Assembly: GCA_014904985.1 (NCBI GenBank)
Contig: MU129391.1
Span: 1-18,970 of the forward strand
Origin: Hydnum rufescens UP504
Lineage: Eukaryota; Basidiomycota; Agaricomycetes; Cantharellales; Hydnaceae
Length of the DNA stretch: 18,970 nucleotides
Reading direction: 5' to 3'
Below are positions 7,794-18,166 of the stretch, piece after piece; within the stretch, counting starts at the first letter, position 1; each line of letters opens with the position of its first letter. The notes below the pieces were generated by a model. It did no database searches. It saw only the letters and a program-made list of their open reading frames with translations, and had not been told where the DNA came from. Both the position numbers and the translations under genes were made by a program.

Positions 7794-10674
7794 CTAAATA
7801 CGGTCTAATAAAATGCGAGCTCCACTCCAGGTGATATTTCTTGCAAAGCGAGGATTAACCACGATCACAGGTGCGCATGGGGTGGTGTTTTGAGCGCGGA
7901 GGCGATCACTGCGCCCAGGAGGCAGCATAATGCGCTTGCCATTTCGCCCGTTGTAGCTCCCAGTGCTCCAAATTCCCTCTTTCGTTGCCCAAGGAAGCCA
8001 TGTGAATGTGTCTATGCGGCTTTTGAATTCGCGCCGAATGGCCACTGCGGTATCATGATTCGGTCCTCGAAGCCTAGAAATAAGGGCATAAAATTGTGTG
8101 TAGTAAGTGCAGGTACTGTAGTGCTTGGTATCAGCGCGCCCAGTGGAGGGGTTCCTTCGGAATTCGGAAGTTTCTTTCAGCACAAGGTGAAAGAATGCCG
8201 AGTCCCATAGATCCTGCAAAGCACTGATGCGAATCTGGCAAGTTTCCCAGACCTCGCCCAAGTCCAGTTTGCGATAAATGCTCTCATCCGCGACTTCATC
8301 TTCAGAGATTAGGGGGCGATGGTAGTTTTCGATGTCGAATTGCCGGTTGTTTGCAGTGGGGATCTTTCGGTGAAGCTGGGCCATCATGGATCGAAACAGC
8401 GTGAGCAGATATTCGTCAAGATGCTGCTCTTCAGGGTTTGGAATGATGCGCTCTTCGGGATGGAGATCATCCTCATCGTCTACGGGGGCCTCTGGAATCC
8501 GGAATCCCAGCCGCTCCAAATCAAACTGGAGAGGATCACCCGCAGGGTTGTCATCAGGATCCCGTTCCAGGAGACGGAGGGTGCGGTTGTTGCGTGACTG
8601 CCGTGTTGGATGCTGAGCGTCTGCGACAGGTAGTTTGATGGCTCCCAGCTTTTGAATAAGCTGGTCATGGCCCATCTTAAAGAAATACGCCAGCGACCGG
8701 GGATCTAACCCCGGTCTGTACTCGCTCTCATCAAAACGGGGCGCGTTCAGTCGGTTCGGTGTAAATTTGAGAGGCCGTGATACAAACATGCCGTGATCGA
8801 GATATGGGCGTAGGTGGCGATCTTGGGAGGGAGGGAGCTGTGGGAGGTCGTCCTCATCCGAGTCAATGTCTCCGCTGTAAGGATCACCGCCTCGTCCATC
8901 CACCAATCCAGCAGCAAGGCGATTCGGGGTGATGGGGAGGGAGGCCCGGAGAAGTTTGTGCTCGTGCTGCCCATGCTTCGGTCGGTTGATGAGGCTGTTG
9001 GCGAGATAGCATAAAAACACCAGGAGTGTTAGAACGCTCTCCCGGGCCTGGAGGCGCGGGCTGGCTTGGATGATTCGGAGAGCACAGTACCGAATGCCAA
9101 CATAGCGCACCATTTTACCGTACCTGCAACAGCTCTGAGTCATGGAGGATCACAGTGGGGACGAAAAGTGCGCACCACCAGTCTCGGGTGGGGATCGCGC
9201 AGCAGAAATTCGCAGGGAATTCCCTTGTGAGGTGCAGCAGGGCTTGATCAGAATCCGCATAGGGCACCCGTACCTCCACACGAAGTTTTCCGTCGATTCC
9301 TTCGCAGGCAGATTGGCTGCAGAGTGCAATCATCTGAGAGAAGAAATCCTCCTTGGTGGCATCCGGGGATTGAAAAAGAACGTCCTGGGGCTCAACCCAC
9401 TTAGCTGTATGGCCCTTCTCGAGGTGGGCGGTCACATGCTTATCGGTTGTGTAGACTTGAAGATACTTGATGCGGGGAGAGATATCACCTGGAACGACCC
9501 CGAAACCTGAGAGCTGGGGAAATGCGGCGTTGATATCCTGGTGGTAGGCCCCTCTGTTTCCCGCTTGGAGGCGTGTGAGTACTCGGGCATCTTCTGCGGT
9601 GACTCCGAGGATTCTGGAAACCATGTCTGCATGCTGGGAGGTGCGCGGTTGCAGGCATACCCCAGGAAGGTGAAAGTTGAATCCGATATCCACCCACATC
9701 TCATCTGCGGGAGAAAGTTGTTGCGGATCGAACGGCGTCATGAAGTCTTGTAGAGCGATTTGGCGATCCACAGGGTCAGAGGGGTTGTGCACTGTGGCCA
9801 GTCGGGCTCCCCGCATAGAGTGGACGAAGAATAGGTCTTTAGACCACTCGAAGGTGTCTGCTATTTCGATAATTTTGCGACCGAGGGCAGGAACAAGCGC
9901 TGATGGCCAAAGTCGGGACCCAGGAACGACGCGGTTGTTTCTGTAGGTTGTGCGGAAAACTTCCGAAGAGTATGTGGGCATCCATTCAACAGCCGAGGGG
10001 GGGAAGACATCCCTGAAAGCAGGGCGCAGGATGTCATCATAGAATTTCTCCGATGCCGCGCCATCCATGGCCGCCAGGCGAGGAAATGCGACCCGAACGA
10101 GACCGTGGTATGCGGAAAACTGTGCAAAGGCGCAATTCGGTATAGTTGAGAGCTCCCGGTAGTTAAAGGAAGCTGTCTACAGACCAGAAAAAGGAGGTGA
10201 GGGTTGTGGACAGTTTTGAGGAGTGGGGCTTTCACCAACATCTTCAGGTGAGCAGCAGTGCCTCACAATATGCACGGGTTTTTGAAGACTATCGCATTCA
10301 CGGGGAATCACGAAAATAGTGAGATCGCATTCGTACGGAAGGTTTCTTGAGTGAGCAATCAAGGAGTCCTGGTCTCTTTCCAGTCGAATGCCCTCGTGGT
10401 TCTGAAGGATGCTGCTGCTGAAGTCGATCGTCATGAGATTTCCAGAAGGCGTGATTCCCTCGAGAACGGCACGCGCGAGGTAGGTGTTACGAAGCACTGC
10501 AGCCTCATCAGTCTCATCCTCAGGAATGAGCATAAGCCTGGCACAGCCCTCCACAAAGTTGCCGAGTGTCAAACGGAGAGCGTTTCGCCCCATTGGGCGG
10601 CCAGGAAATCGCGGAATGCCAGCCTCTCCTTCCTCAGACCCTGAGTCCTCTGAGGTGTCCTCCGTGAAGGGCAT
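7794..10674 (-). CDS. Long three-exon orphan protein, about 919 aa, mushroom-expanded family
   Basis: Exons 10674-10236, 10172-9119 and 9060-7794 (stop TAG), 2760 nt in frame. Intron 1 is 63 nt (gtgaaa..gacag). Intron 2 is 58 nt (gtaaaa..gccag); a 76-nt alternative (gtacgg..tccag) also keeps the frame and changes only a few residues. The ATG is followed by an acidic Ser-rich start (MPFTEDTSEDSGSEEGEAG). Landmarks are a segment reading DSLIAHSRNLPYECDLTIFV (about residues 103-122), FFVHSMRGARLATVHN in exon 2, a DEMWVDIGFNFHLPG strand, VEVRVPYADSDQALLHLTRE, TRDWW, and an acidic linker DIDSDEDDLPQLPP near residue 560. From memory this plan (H-x-RG-type block, VDxGF block, EVR-P block, xWW) resembles a large family of uncharacterised Agaricomycete proteins; I cannot confirm it here. 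No catalytic motif is recognised. It is the largest gene in the TIR unit, so a role in mobility is possible but unproven. Confidence 0.72.
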
Positions 10675-11013
10675 GTTGCGCAGCAGTGTTTGTCAACCCA
10701 ACGCAGATTTAATCCGCGCTTTGGAAAATCCCGGCGGTATTCGCACCCAAGATACACTCGTGTGAGACCCGTTCTTGGGGACGGAGGGGTCCGGGGTCCT
10801 GGAGATGCGTAAGACAGCCGAGGATGCTCCCACTGACGCCGAGTCGCTGGGTGAGGTTCTCCCAAAGACCCAGTTTGAGGCATGCAGACCCAGAGATGAC
10901 ACGCGTAGGGTGGCTGTCGCTCCTAAATTCTCCTATTGCGCATTAGGGCAGACAAGGTTGGATACAGCGATGGAGATGGTAGTGTATCTAGTACGAGGTG
11001 TATTTATTTGACA

Positions 11014-12726
11014 CTAGTTACTGAAATCCCCCAGAATGTCTGCAAAATCCACAGCAAACCGAGAAGTTTCCGTGTCTTGCCGGAACTGGGTTATGTGGGC
11101 CCACAAGGGCCGAAATGCAGCGATGCAACTCAGCACCATACCCCACTGCATTTTAACCTCCTCGTACCTTCGTTCCGCATGGGAGTGGCGCAGAAGCGGG
11201 GGGCGGGCTGGTGATAGGCATGAAACGACCATGGGGTTGCATCCTGCTGTCACAGTGCAAATTCGCAGCGCTGCCTGGGGCGGATTCGAGCACGGTGAAG
11301 ACCGATGTTCAGGAGCTCCAGGTGCTTGAAGGTGTATTCCACGAAAGTGGAGGGAGTTTGCGACCCGGAAGCTGTGTCGATGTACAGCCCCAGTATTTGA
11401 ATCTTGGGACAAAATCGTGCCAGTATTGGCAGGGCATCTAGAGTGAGCTTTGGTGGGACAGACAAGGGTGAGGAAATTGGGTCCGGTGCAAGGGAGAGTT
11501 CGATGATATTCGGAGAAGCCTGTGCAAGATGCGAGAGATCTGCGTTATCAAAGTCAAGGGACAGATCAAGCTGTATGCGAAGTCGCTGAATCCGGTGTGT
11601 GAAGAGGGGCTGAATGTCTACCATGCGCGGGTGTGGGGAAGCGGCGCACAAGCTGATTGAAATTTCGGAGAGTAACGGGGCGTTGGTGACGAGGTCTTGA
11701 AGGAATGGCTGCAGATCGTCTGGTGGAGCCGCCCCACTGAGGTCAAGCTCAAGCTGCTGCAGTGCGGGTGGGGTGGGAGGGAGACCGAATAACAAGAATG
11801 CGACCAGGAACCGGGTGGACAATGAGAGATGGAGGAGGCTTTGAAACATCTCGGGGCGAAATCTGACCACTTGCATTGGGGGTGACACTTGGTGGCTCTC
11901 GAACGTTTCCCCACCCTCATCGTTTTTGACGTACCGAAGGGAGCGCAGACCAGGCTTTGCACTCGCAGCACTCCATACTCTCGGGTTCAGAAGCATGTTC
12001 GGAGCCAGGCGAAGAGATTCGAGGTGTGAAAGTGACGTGATGAGCCCACTGAGTTCAGTGCACATCATTTCAATGTCTTTGTCCGGTTCCATGTCTGAAT
12101 AGCCCAAGTGCATCTCCATGTCCCGAAGATCTGGGCATCTCAAGGCAATTGTTTCCAAAGCTAGGATGATGTGTTGGTCGGATGCTTCGTGGATGATGAG
12201 GGAAATTTCGCGGATGTTCGGATGGAGCAGCCACAGCGCGGCGGTGAGGGATGCGCTGCCACAAATATCGAGCTTGAGAGCTGTGAGCAACGGGAATAAA
12301 TTCCGACCACGCGTGAAGGCAAAGAGGTTCACGTCATTCAAAATGTCGCAACCAACGCGGTTCCCCAAGCTCATCTCGTCGAGGGAGGTGACTGGAAGTG
12401 CTAATTTTCGTATCCGGCTGCTGTAGTAGATGAAACGATCCCAGTTCCCACGAACCCGATGTCCCTTTACATGGAAATGCGAAGGATGAGTCCCCTGTGT
12501 GCTTCGCTTCACGGTGGGCAGCACTCACCGACATTCCATTGGACGGTAAAAATTCTGGCCATAGCACCCTAAAAAGGTGCATGGCTTGGTTAGAATCCAC
12601 CTCCCTCCACAGTACTCGGAGGGCAGTTTCGCCCCAGTGGCGAGCCACGCAAGCGCTTGCGGCCAAAGTTGATGCTCCGCACCACGAAAAAATGAGGGCC
12701 AATATGGGGGCCATGCCAAGGGCCAT
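11014..12726 (-). CDS. F-box/LRR-like protein, copy 1, with a C-terminal frameshift
   Basis: Exon 1 is 12726-12529 and exon 2 starts at 12464; the 64-nt intron (gtgagt..aaag) is phase 0. The N-terminus is an F-box (PILALIFSWCGASTLAASAC to LWREVD), followed by the linker GNWDRFIYYSSRIRKLAL usual in mushroom F-box proteins, then LRR-like repeats (for example LFPLLTALKLDI, SHLESLRLAPNMLL, LLHLSLSTRFL, LQQLELDLSGA, CPKIQILGLYID). F-box proteins link substrates to SCF ubiquitin ligases. In its own frame the protein stops at 11250 (about 470 aa). Compared with copy 2, one base is missing near 11300 (cggtctt here, gggattt there); past it the adjacent frame matches copy 2 (NPPQAALRICTVTAGCNPMVV) to a stop at 11014. 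So the C-terminus is either truncated or affected by a sequencing indel. By homology the start could be the second ATG at 12714. Confidence 0.75.
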
Positions 12727-13488
12727 AGCTGTCTTCGGCTGTGCCTAGTTCAGTTCCAAAACGGGGTCAGTAGGTGCTGAGCGGAGTAAATGGGTTGCCA
12801 GAAGCAGCTCGCCATCTTTAGTATCGGTGCGTAGACTTGCGACCACTCTATTTTCGCCTTGATGAGGACTGGAAGAACGGGACTTGCCGGCAGGTTGGCC
12901 GATCAAAATCCAGCGAAATATCACGGTGCCTATACAGCTTGGGCTGCGTCCAGCCTGTTTTAAAATGCTCATATATCATGGCAGATAGTAACAACCCGGG
13001 CTCTAGACTGCCACGTGGTGATACCTATCACCCTCCTCGGCGCATTGCCATGGCTGACGTCAGCAAGCGCCTAGGTCATCTTATATACACCCCCAAGTGC
13101 GCCATTATAGGCTGCTCAAAAGCTGACACAGCACCTGCATTCTTTGGCTCCTTGGGGCTGCTGAGTTGAACACACCCCTAATCCTGGTGTGTCTTTGATT
13201 TCCCCAGACGATGACGGCTGATGCGGATATGGTCCATCGACCGAGTTGGTTTGCTGATACCGAATCAGTGGAAGCTCTCAATCTAGATTAAAACGACCAA
13301 GTACGGGAGCATATCCAGCTCGCTCCCTGCTATTTACATTTACCACTGCGCGCAATACCGTTGTGTCTGCTGATGGATGTTTTACTAGACCCCATTGCAG
13401 TCCGGGTGACATCAGGCCTGTTGCCCTTCAGTGCAACTACAGAATCTAGTTGTGCTTTCCGAGAAATGATAGTGCCCCCAGAATGTTT
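12727..13488. other. Intergenic stretch between F-box copy 1 and the sirtuin 3' region
   Basis: The bases just upstream of 12726 align with the 5' flank of F-box copy 2 (ggactaggtgcag there, gaactaggcacag here), so the duplication includes leader sequence. A 63-codon plus-strand frame with an ATG at 12979 and a 26-codon frame at 13210 lack recognisable features. The stretch contains the CRE-like dyad at 13053-13064. Confidence 0.45.
13053..13064. promoter_or_regulatory. CRE-like palindrome with a downstream TATA-like site
   Basis: GCTGACGTCAGC is a perfect 12-bp palindrome holding TGACGTCA, the bZIP (ATF/CREB) site. A ttatatacacc element follows at 13080-13090. Together they look like a plus-strand promoter, but only very short frames follow, so the target is unclear. 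Confidence 0.35.
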
Positions 13489-13752
13489 CTACAGTAGTTC
13501 GGTGGCCTCATGAACAATTTTCCCATGATCAATACTGTGTAAATTGAAAAATTCAGCACCCAGAGGGTGTTCGGCGAGAGAAGGCGCGGTGATAATAGTC
13601 GGTAAACCAAAAGGTGAATTTTCCCGGGAAGACATGGGTACTGTGCTCTGCATTACAAGAGTATTGCGCAACTTCAATCTGTCATCGGAGCTACTTTCAT
13701 TATGACCCGAGTCACCATCAGGCTTGTTTCGCCTAGAGCTTCCCAACTCAAG
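13489..13752 (-). CDS. Possible 3' exon, perhaps of the sirtuin gene
   Basis: An open minus-strand frame runs from a tatag acceptor-like site near 13753 to a stop at 13489. It encodes a Ser/charged segment (SSSDDRLKLRNTLVM) and ends in DHGKIVHEATELL. No ATG starts it in a suitable place, so it would be a terminal exon. The nearest upstream coding is the tail of the sirtuin at 14057, about 300 nt away, which is longer than the other introns. It could also be the end of a lost gene. Confidence 0.3.
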   Translation of the reverse strand, partial: LELGSSRRNKPDGDSGHNESSSDDRLKLRNTLVMQSTVPMSSRENSPFGLPTIITAPSLAEHPLGAEFFNLHSIDHGKIVHEATELL

Positions 13753-14056
13753 CTATACCCATTCTGTGGTTCCTTCAAGGCAGACAAAGACTATTTCGTT
13801 GCGGGCTTCTGCACCTACACCAGTGCAGCGCGGGGAATTCTCACATGTGGTTTAATTTTGGCAGTTTGCACTACATGGTACAAATGTCTTCAGATGAATG
13901 TGCGCAGGCCAAACCGAGGACTGGCTGGGGGGAAGGGATATAGCTACGGCCCATCCACGACATCGGGATACAGCAGGGTATGCACCATTTCGGCGGCTCA
14001 AGTTCGGGTGCAACGATACCTGGGTGCGCAATCGGTACATAAAACTCACAACAAAT

Positions 14057-15581
14057 TTAAGTGGAAAAAGCCGCACCAAAGCAGGCAGCAAATTGCGCGT
14101 GACTGTTCCTAAACTGCGCGCCCCACGGGGTATTTGCATTAGGTATGTAGTGCGAGCCCAGGTTCCCATCTATGTCGACAGTAAGCTTATTTGGTGTAGC
14201 TTCAGAAGCAACCAAATTAGATGGCTCACCTCCCGCGGTACTGGGCTGAATGCGGCCCCCTATTTCGGTATCCCCAACCGCCAGGGATTTTGGCTCGCAT
14301 GAACCAATACCCAGGCCATCTGCGGTGGAATTATCTGCCGCGTTTGACGTTACTGCAGAAATAAAAGCTGGGGAGCTCAGAAATACCTGGAAATAGGGCA
14401 GTGTTCAGAACACTCCCCTCGCGGTGGCCCTTCTGGACCAGTTCCGGTAAATTTTTCTCCGCTAGTGATATGCCTCCGACCGGGGGGAGATGCAAAGCGC
14501 AGTGCTGAGACCACTGATCAGCAGATCCCTGTACCCAGTAATCAATACTGGACTCTAGGACCTTTGGTGGGGGGGTGAGGTTGACGTACACCACTCGCGG
14601 TGGTAGTCGGTCAGTCCGGGGAGCTTTTGAATGGATTTCTCTTGCAAATTCGAGAACAACGCCCTTCACCCCGCGAACGTGAAGAGAGGTACCCAGAATA
14701 ATCACCATATCGGGGTGATTCCTGATGTCTCTTATTTTGATTTTGCGTATCTCATTAGCCCGAGGATGCGGTTCGTCGTAGAGCACAATACTCGGCACCA
14801 AGACCCCAGTCCTGTGGGGTCGCCTCCCATCTCGAGCTCGAGCTTCCTCTGGTACACCATGTGAGAAAACGTATGCATAGTTGAAATAAATGGCATACCC
14901 CGAAGCACACAGGATACGCACGGAGGGAAGGACCCCCCTTCAAGTATCTCCAGATGCGCCGCATCGAATTCGGCTTCATGGTGGCAAAGGTTGCACGCAA
15001 GGACACTGTTTAGAAAATTGATTTAGCCGTGCTCAGTGAGCTATGTGGGATAGAGCACCTTAGTTGGCCGTGCAACTTTACGTTAGTTTCCCCAAGATCA
15101 TGCCCTGATTTCAGCAGCGCCTCTTTGTCCTCCAGACCATCTATATTTTGATTGTATACCCTAAGGAGCTGTTTTCGGAGATGGAGTTTGCAGATAAGCC
15201 CATGAGTTGCCGTTGGAACGGCCTTGTCTGCTAGGCGCTTCATCTGGGACACGAAAAGACAAAACCGCGCCCGAACATCGCGGTCTTGATGCATATTCAA
15301 GGAGAACACTGAGCGACCGAACTGTCCATATGCGCCACTCCTAGAGCGAAAGTCCTGAACATTTTGGGCGCAGTTAGCCGAATGAGCCACGGAGTCCTTG
15401 TGCATGCGTGTCCTACCGGAATTCCGGCAGATGTGGAGATTCCGGCGCCGGCTACCACAACTATTCTGGAGGATGCTGCCACATGGGATGCAATAAAATC
15501 CAAGTCCCCAGTGGACCCATTCGGGGATGGTGGGTTTTCCCCAGCGAAGTCGCCCACAGACTGCAGCGTGACATGAATCAT
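14057..15581 (-). CDS. Sirtuin, NAD+-dependent deacetylase of Hst3/Hst4 type
   Basis: Minus-strand exons 15581-15417, 15354-15059, 15005-14899, 14848-14387 and 14334-14057 (stop TAA) give 435 aa in frame. Introns are 62, 53, 50 and 52 nt, all GT..AG. All class I core motifs are present: GAGISTSAGIP joined across intron 1 to DFRSRSGAYG, YNQNIDGLE (122-130), catalytic His150 in KLHGQL, zinc cysteines C158/C161 (CNLC) and C183/C186 (CVSC), VPSIVLYDEPHP, GTSLHVRGVKG, and VVYVNLTPPP near the C-terminus of the core. VLYDE in place of VLYGE and the GTSLxVxGVKxxVxEF pattern point to the fungal Hst3/Hst4 branch, whose characterised members remove acetyl from histone H3 Lys56. Without splicing intron 4 the protein would stop at 14331 (361 aa). 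In the last exon an optional 60-nt gtgagc..catag intron is also in frame. The gene appears intact. Confidence 0.85.
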
Positions 15582-16471
15582 TCGGGAACTGGGTCCTCAA
15601 ATTTTTCGGCTATTCCCGAATGGAAGATTGGGTGGAAGCTGAGTACGGATTTGTGCAGCCGCCCACTTCAGGCTTTGTTCCTGTTGGTGCTGTTTTTTTG
15701 CAGTCATTGGGGTCCGTGTCGTGGGGAACGAGAAACGGCACGATCGGTCGTAGGCGCTTGTTCATTGGGTGGTGGATCACAGCTGATGGCGATCAAGTGC
15801 CCTCACCATGCAAGCGTGGTTGAGCCACGTTCTGGACTGCTGCTACGTGGTCGGCCACCGTACTACTTTACTACTCCGGCCACGACTTGAATAATTCACG
15901 CGAATCGCCCCAAAAGGCAGCGCCGGCATCTTGGCTACCACTAGGGAGGTGCATTTGGCACATCTTGGAGCGGTACTCTCGCCGAACTAAGGCCGTATTT
16001 TCCGTAGCATGGACCTGTGGTTTCATTCTTGCCTAAACACAAAGACCGCCCTCAGTGTTTCAGGACACCCATCCAGCCGCTGGCCGAACTACCACTGAGT
16101 TTGAGAAAAATAGAGCGCAGGGGCACAGCTCAACCCTCGTCTGTCCAAATAGTCAGCAGAGAATCCAAATAGTAGACGCATATCGTTTTCAGCTGCTCCC
16201 ATAGTTTCCGAAAAGAACCACAGTGCACTAAAACCCACAGCCAGCAGAGTGAAATTCATAGCAAGGGCGAAATAACAACCGTCCGATTTCTGGGGTGTTT
16301 GCGGCGCTGCGGTGCCCACGGAAATAACCGACAGACGTAGGAAAAACACACGACTCAAATTAGAAATGGCAAGCTGATTCTTCCAACCCCTCACCTCTAT
16401 TTAACACTGATGCAATTTGGGACTTGGACTAGGTGCAGTCGAACACATCGGCCTGCAGGAAAGCACTGCAA
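15582..16471. other. Divergent intergenic region between the sirtuin and F-box copy 2
   Basis: This region must hold the promoters of two genes reading away from each other. A tctatttaac TATA-like element lies at 16395, about 75 bp before the F-box copy 2 ATG. A minus-strand frame with an ATG at 16259 (56 codons to 16089) contains one hydrophobic stretch (MNFTLLAVGFSALWFFS). It has no recognisable family and no visible splice partners, so I do not call it as a gene. Confidence 0.4.
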
Positions 16472-18166
16472 ATGATCGATATCCTAGTGAATATTTTTGC
16501 GTGGTGCGGAGCATCGACTTTGGCTGCGAGCGCTCGTGTGACCCGCTGTTGGGAGGAAGCTGCCCTTGGACAGCTGTGGAGGGAGGTCGACTGGGATCAA
16601 ACCACACCCCTTTTTCGCGTGCTATGGAACGGATTCATGCCGTCCGACATAACTCCAGTGAGTGCCACCCACCAGACCCCAAGGTATAGCCGGGCCTCAT
16701 GCACTGCGTCCCATCTCAAAGCCATGTCGGATTCATGGAAATTGGGAGCGCTTTTCCTACTACAGCCCCTGGGTGCGAAAATTAGCACTCGGAGTCACTT
16801 CCCCCGGAGACATCAACTCCGAGAGGCACCTCAACTGCGACCTTTTGAATGACGCGAATATCCTGGCATTCGCACACAGCACAGCCCTGTTTCCACTCCT
16901 GAGGAGCCTCACACTCGATATTCACGGCACTGGGGCATTAAGGACAGCACTATTGCTGCTCCAACCGCACATCCGGCAGCTTACCCTCACCATTCACGAC
17001 GCATCCGAGGAGCACATCATTATGGCCCTGAAAACAATTTTGCTCCAGTGTCCATATCTTCACGACCTCGCCCTGCACCTCGGCTATTCAGATACGGATC
17101 TAGGCTATGGTATCACGATGATGTGTGCTGAAGTCGGTCTACTCATCACCTCCCTTACCCACCTCAGATCTCTGCGCCTACCTCCGAACATGCTGCTGAA
17201 CCCGATTCTGTGGAGTGCTGCAGGCGCACAACCCCATCTGCACTCACTGCAGTGGATCAGTGGTGACCATGAGGTTCAAATCCTCGATACCCCCGTCCTA
17301 CCACCACCACTCCCACCCCCTAAATTTGGCCCCGAGATGTTCCCTCACCTCCGCTGCCTCTCGCTGTCAGCACAATTCCCCTCCACATCTTTTTTGTTCA
17401 GTCGTCCTGTTGCAGCCCCGCTGAAACAAGTCGAACTTACGATCAACGGGGCAATCCCAGCGCAAGATCTGGAGCCGTTTCTTGAGAGTCTGGGCACCAA
17501 CCTTCCGGCAGTCTCTGACGTTTCTATCAGCTGCCATGTCGGCCCCCGAAGGCCCTGCATGATCGACATTCGCCCTATATTTGTGCACCGGATGCAGCGA
17601 CTGCACATACAGCTCGATTTCTCCCTCAATATCGATAACAGGGATCTCTCAGAGCTAGCCCAGGCTGTACCGAATATCGTTTATCTCTCCCTTGCCCCCG
17701 ATCCCATCTGCTCATCGGCAGCTGTTCCGCCCAAAATCACCTTGGATGCGCTCAAAATATTCGCGAGATTTTGCCCGCGATTAAAACCTTGGCGCTGTAC
17801 GTCGATGTTGCTCCTCAATCTCACCCTCCGCTGCCTCCATTGGAGCACACGTTCAAGCGCCTGGAGTTGCTTAACTTTGGGATTTCACCATGCCCAAATC
17901 CACCCGAGGCCGCACGATTTATTTGCGCTTTGACAGCAAGCTGCAATCCCAGAGTGGTCGCGCAGCTGTCACCGCGGTGCCATCCAATTCTGCGGCACTC
18001 CACCGCAGCAAGGCGGCACCTCGGTGTACAAAAGGAGTGGGAGATGGCAGTCAGCTGCATGGCTGTGTGCCGGCCACTGTACAAATTCATCATCCAGCTG
18101 CAGCAGGAGATAAAAACACCTATACCCGCCGTAGGTTCTCATCACCTCGTAAAGGATTCTCAGTAG
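16472..18166 (+). CDS. F-box/LRR-like protein, copy 2, with a C-terminal frameshift
   Basis: ATG at 16472 (MIDILVNIFAWCGASTLAAS). Exon 1 ends at 16657; the 64-nt intron 16658-16721 (gtgagt..aaag, phase 0) has the same place and length as in copy 1. The F-box ends LWREVD, the linker is GNWERFSYYSPWVRKLAL, and the body is LRR-like (LFPLLRSLTLDI, LTHLRSLRLPPNMLL, FPHLRCLSLSAQF, LKQVELTINGA, VPNIVYLSLAPDP). In its own frame it stops at 17933 (about 465 aa). Relative to copy 1, one base is missing near 17775 (tgcccgcgattaaaacc); beyond it the next frame restores the match (IKTLALYVDV, then NPPEAARFICALTASCNPRVV) to a stop at 18166. The lesion differs in place from that of copy 1. It is the last gene before the right TIR. 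Confidence 0.75.

Noticed and set aside
9115..10068. TET/JBP-type dioxygenase suggested by YHQD in the long orphan protein
   Set aside because: A lone H-x-D-like string without the distal His and Arg motifs in the right context is not enough.
10569..10902. Minus-strand frames upstream of the long orphan gene
   Set aside because: They overlap its first exon in other frames or lack motifs; the acidic start at 10674 is a better ATG.
13702..14302. Plus-strand frames of about 135 codons
   Set aside because: They lie opposite the sirtuin tail and have no recognisable features; one may simply mirror the low stop density of that strand.
15408..15890. Plus-strand frame of 160 codons over the sirtuin 5' end
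   Set aside because: It is the antisense shadow of sirtuin exon 1 and upstream DNA; the sirtuin motifs on the other strand are unambiguous.
16089..16394. Minus-strand frame with a hydrophobic segment
   Set aside because: The first ATG leaves only 56 codons, no splice partner was found, and it lies in the promoter region of two genes.
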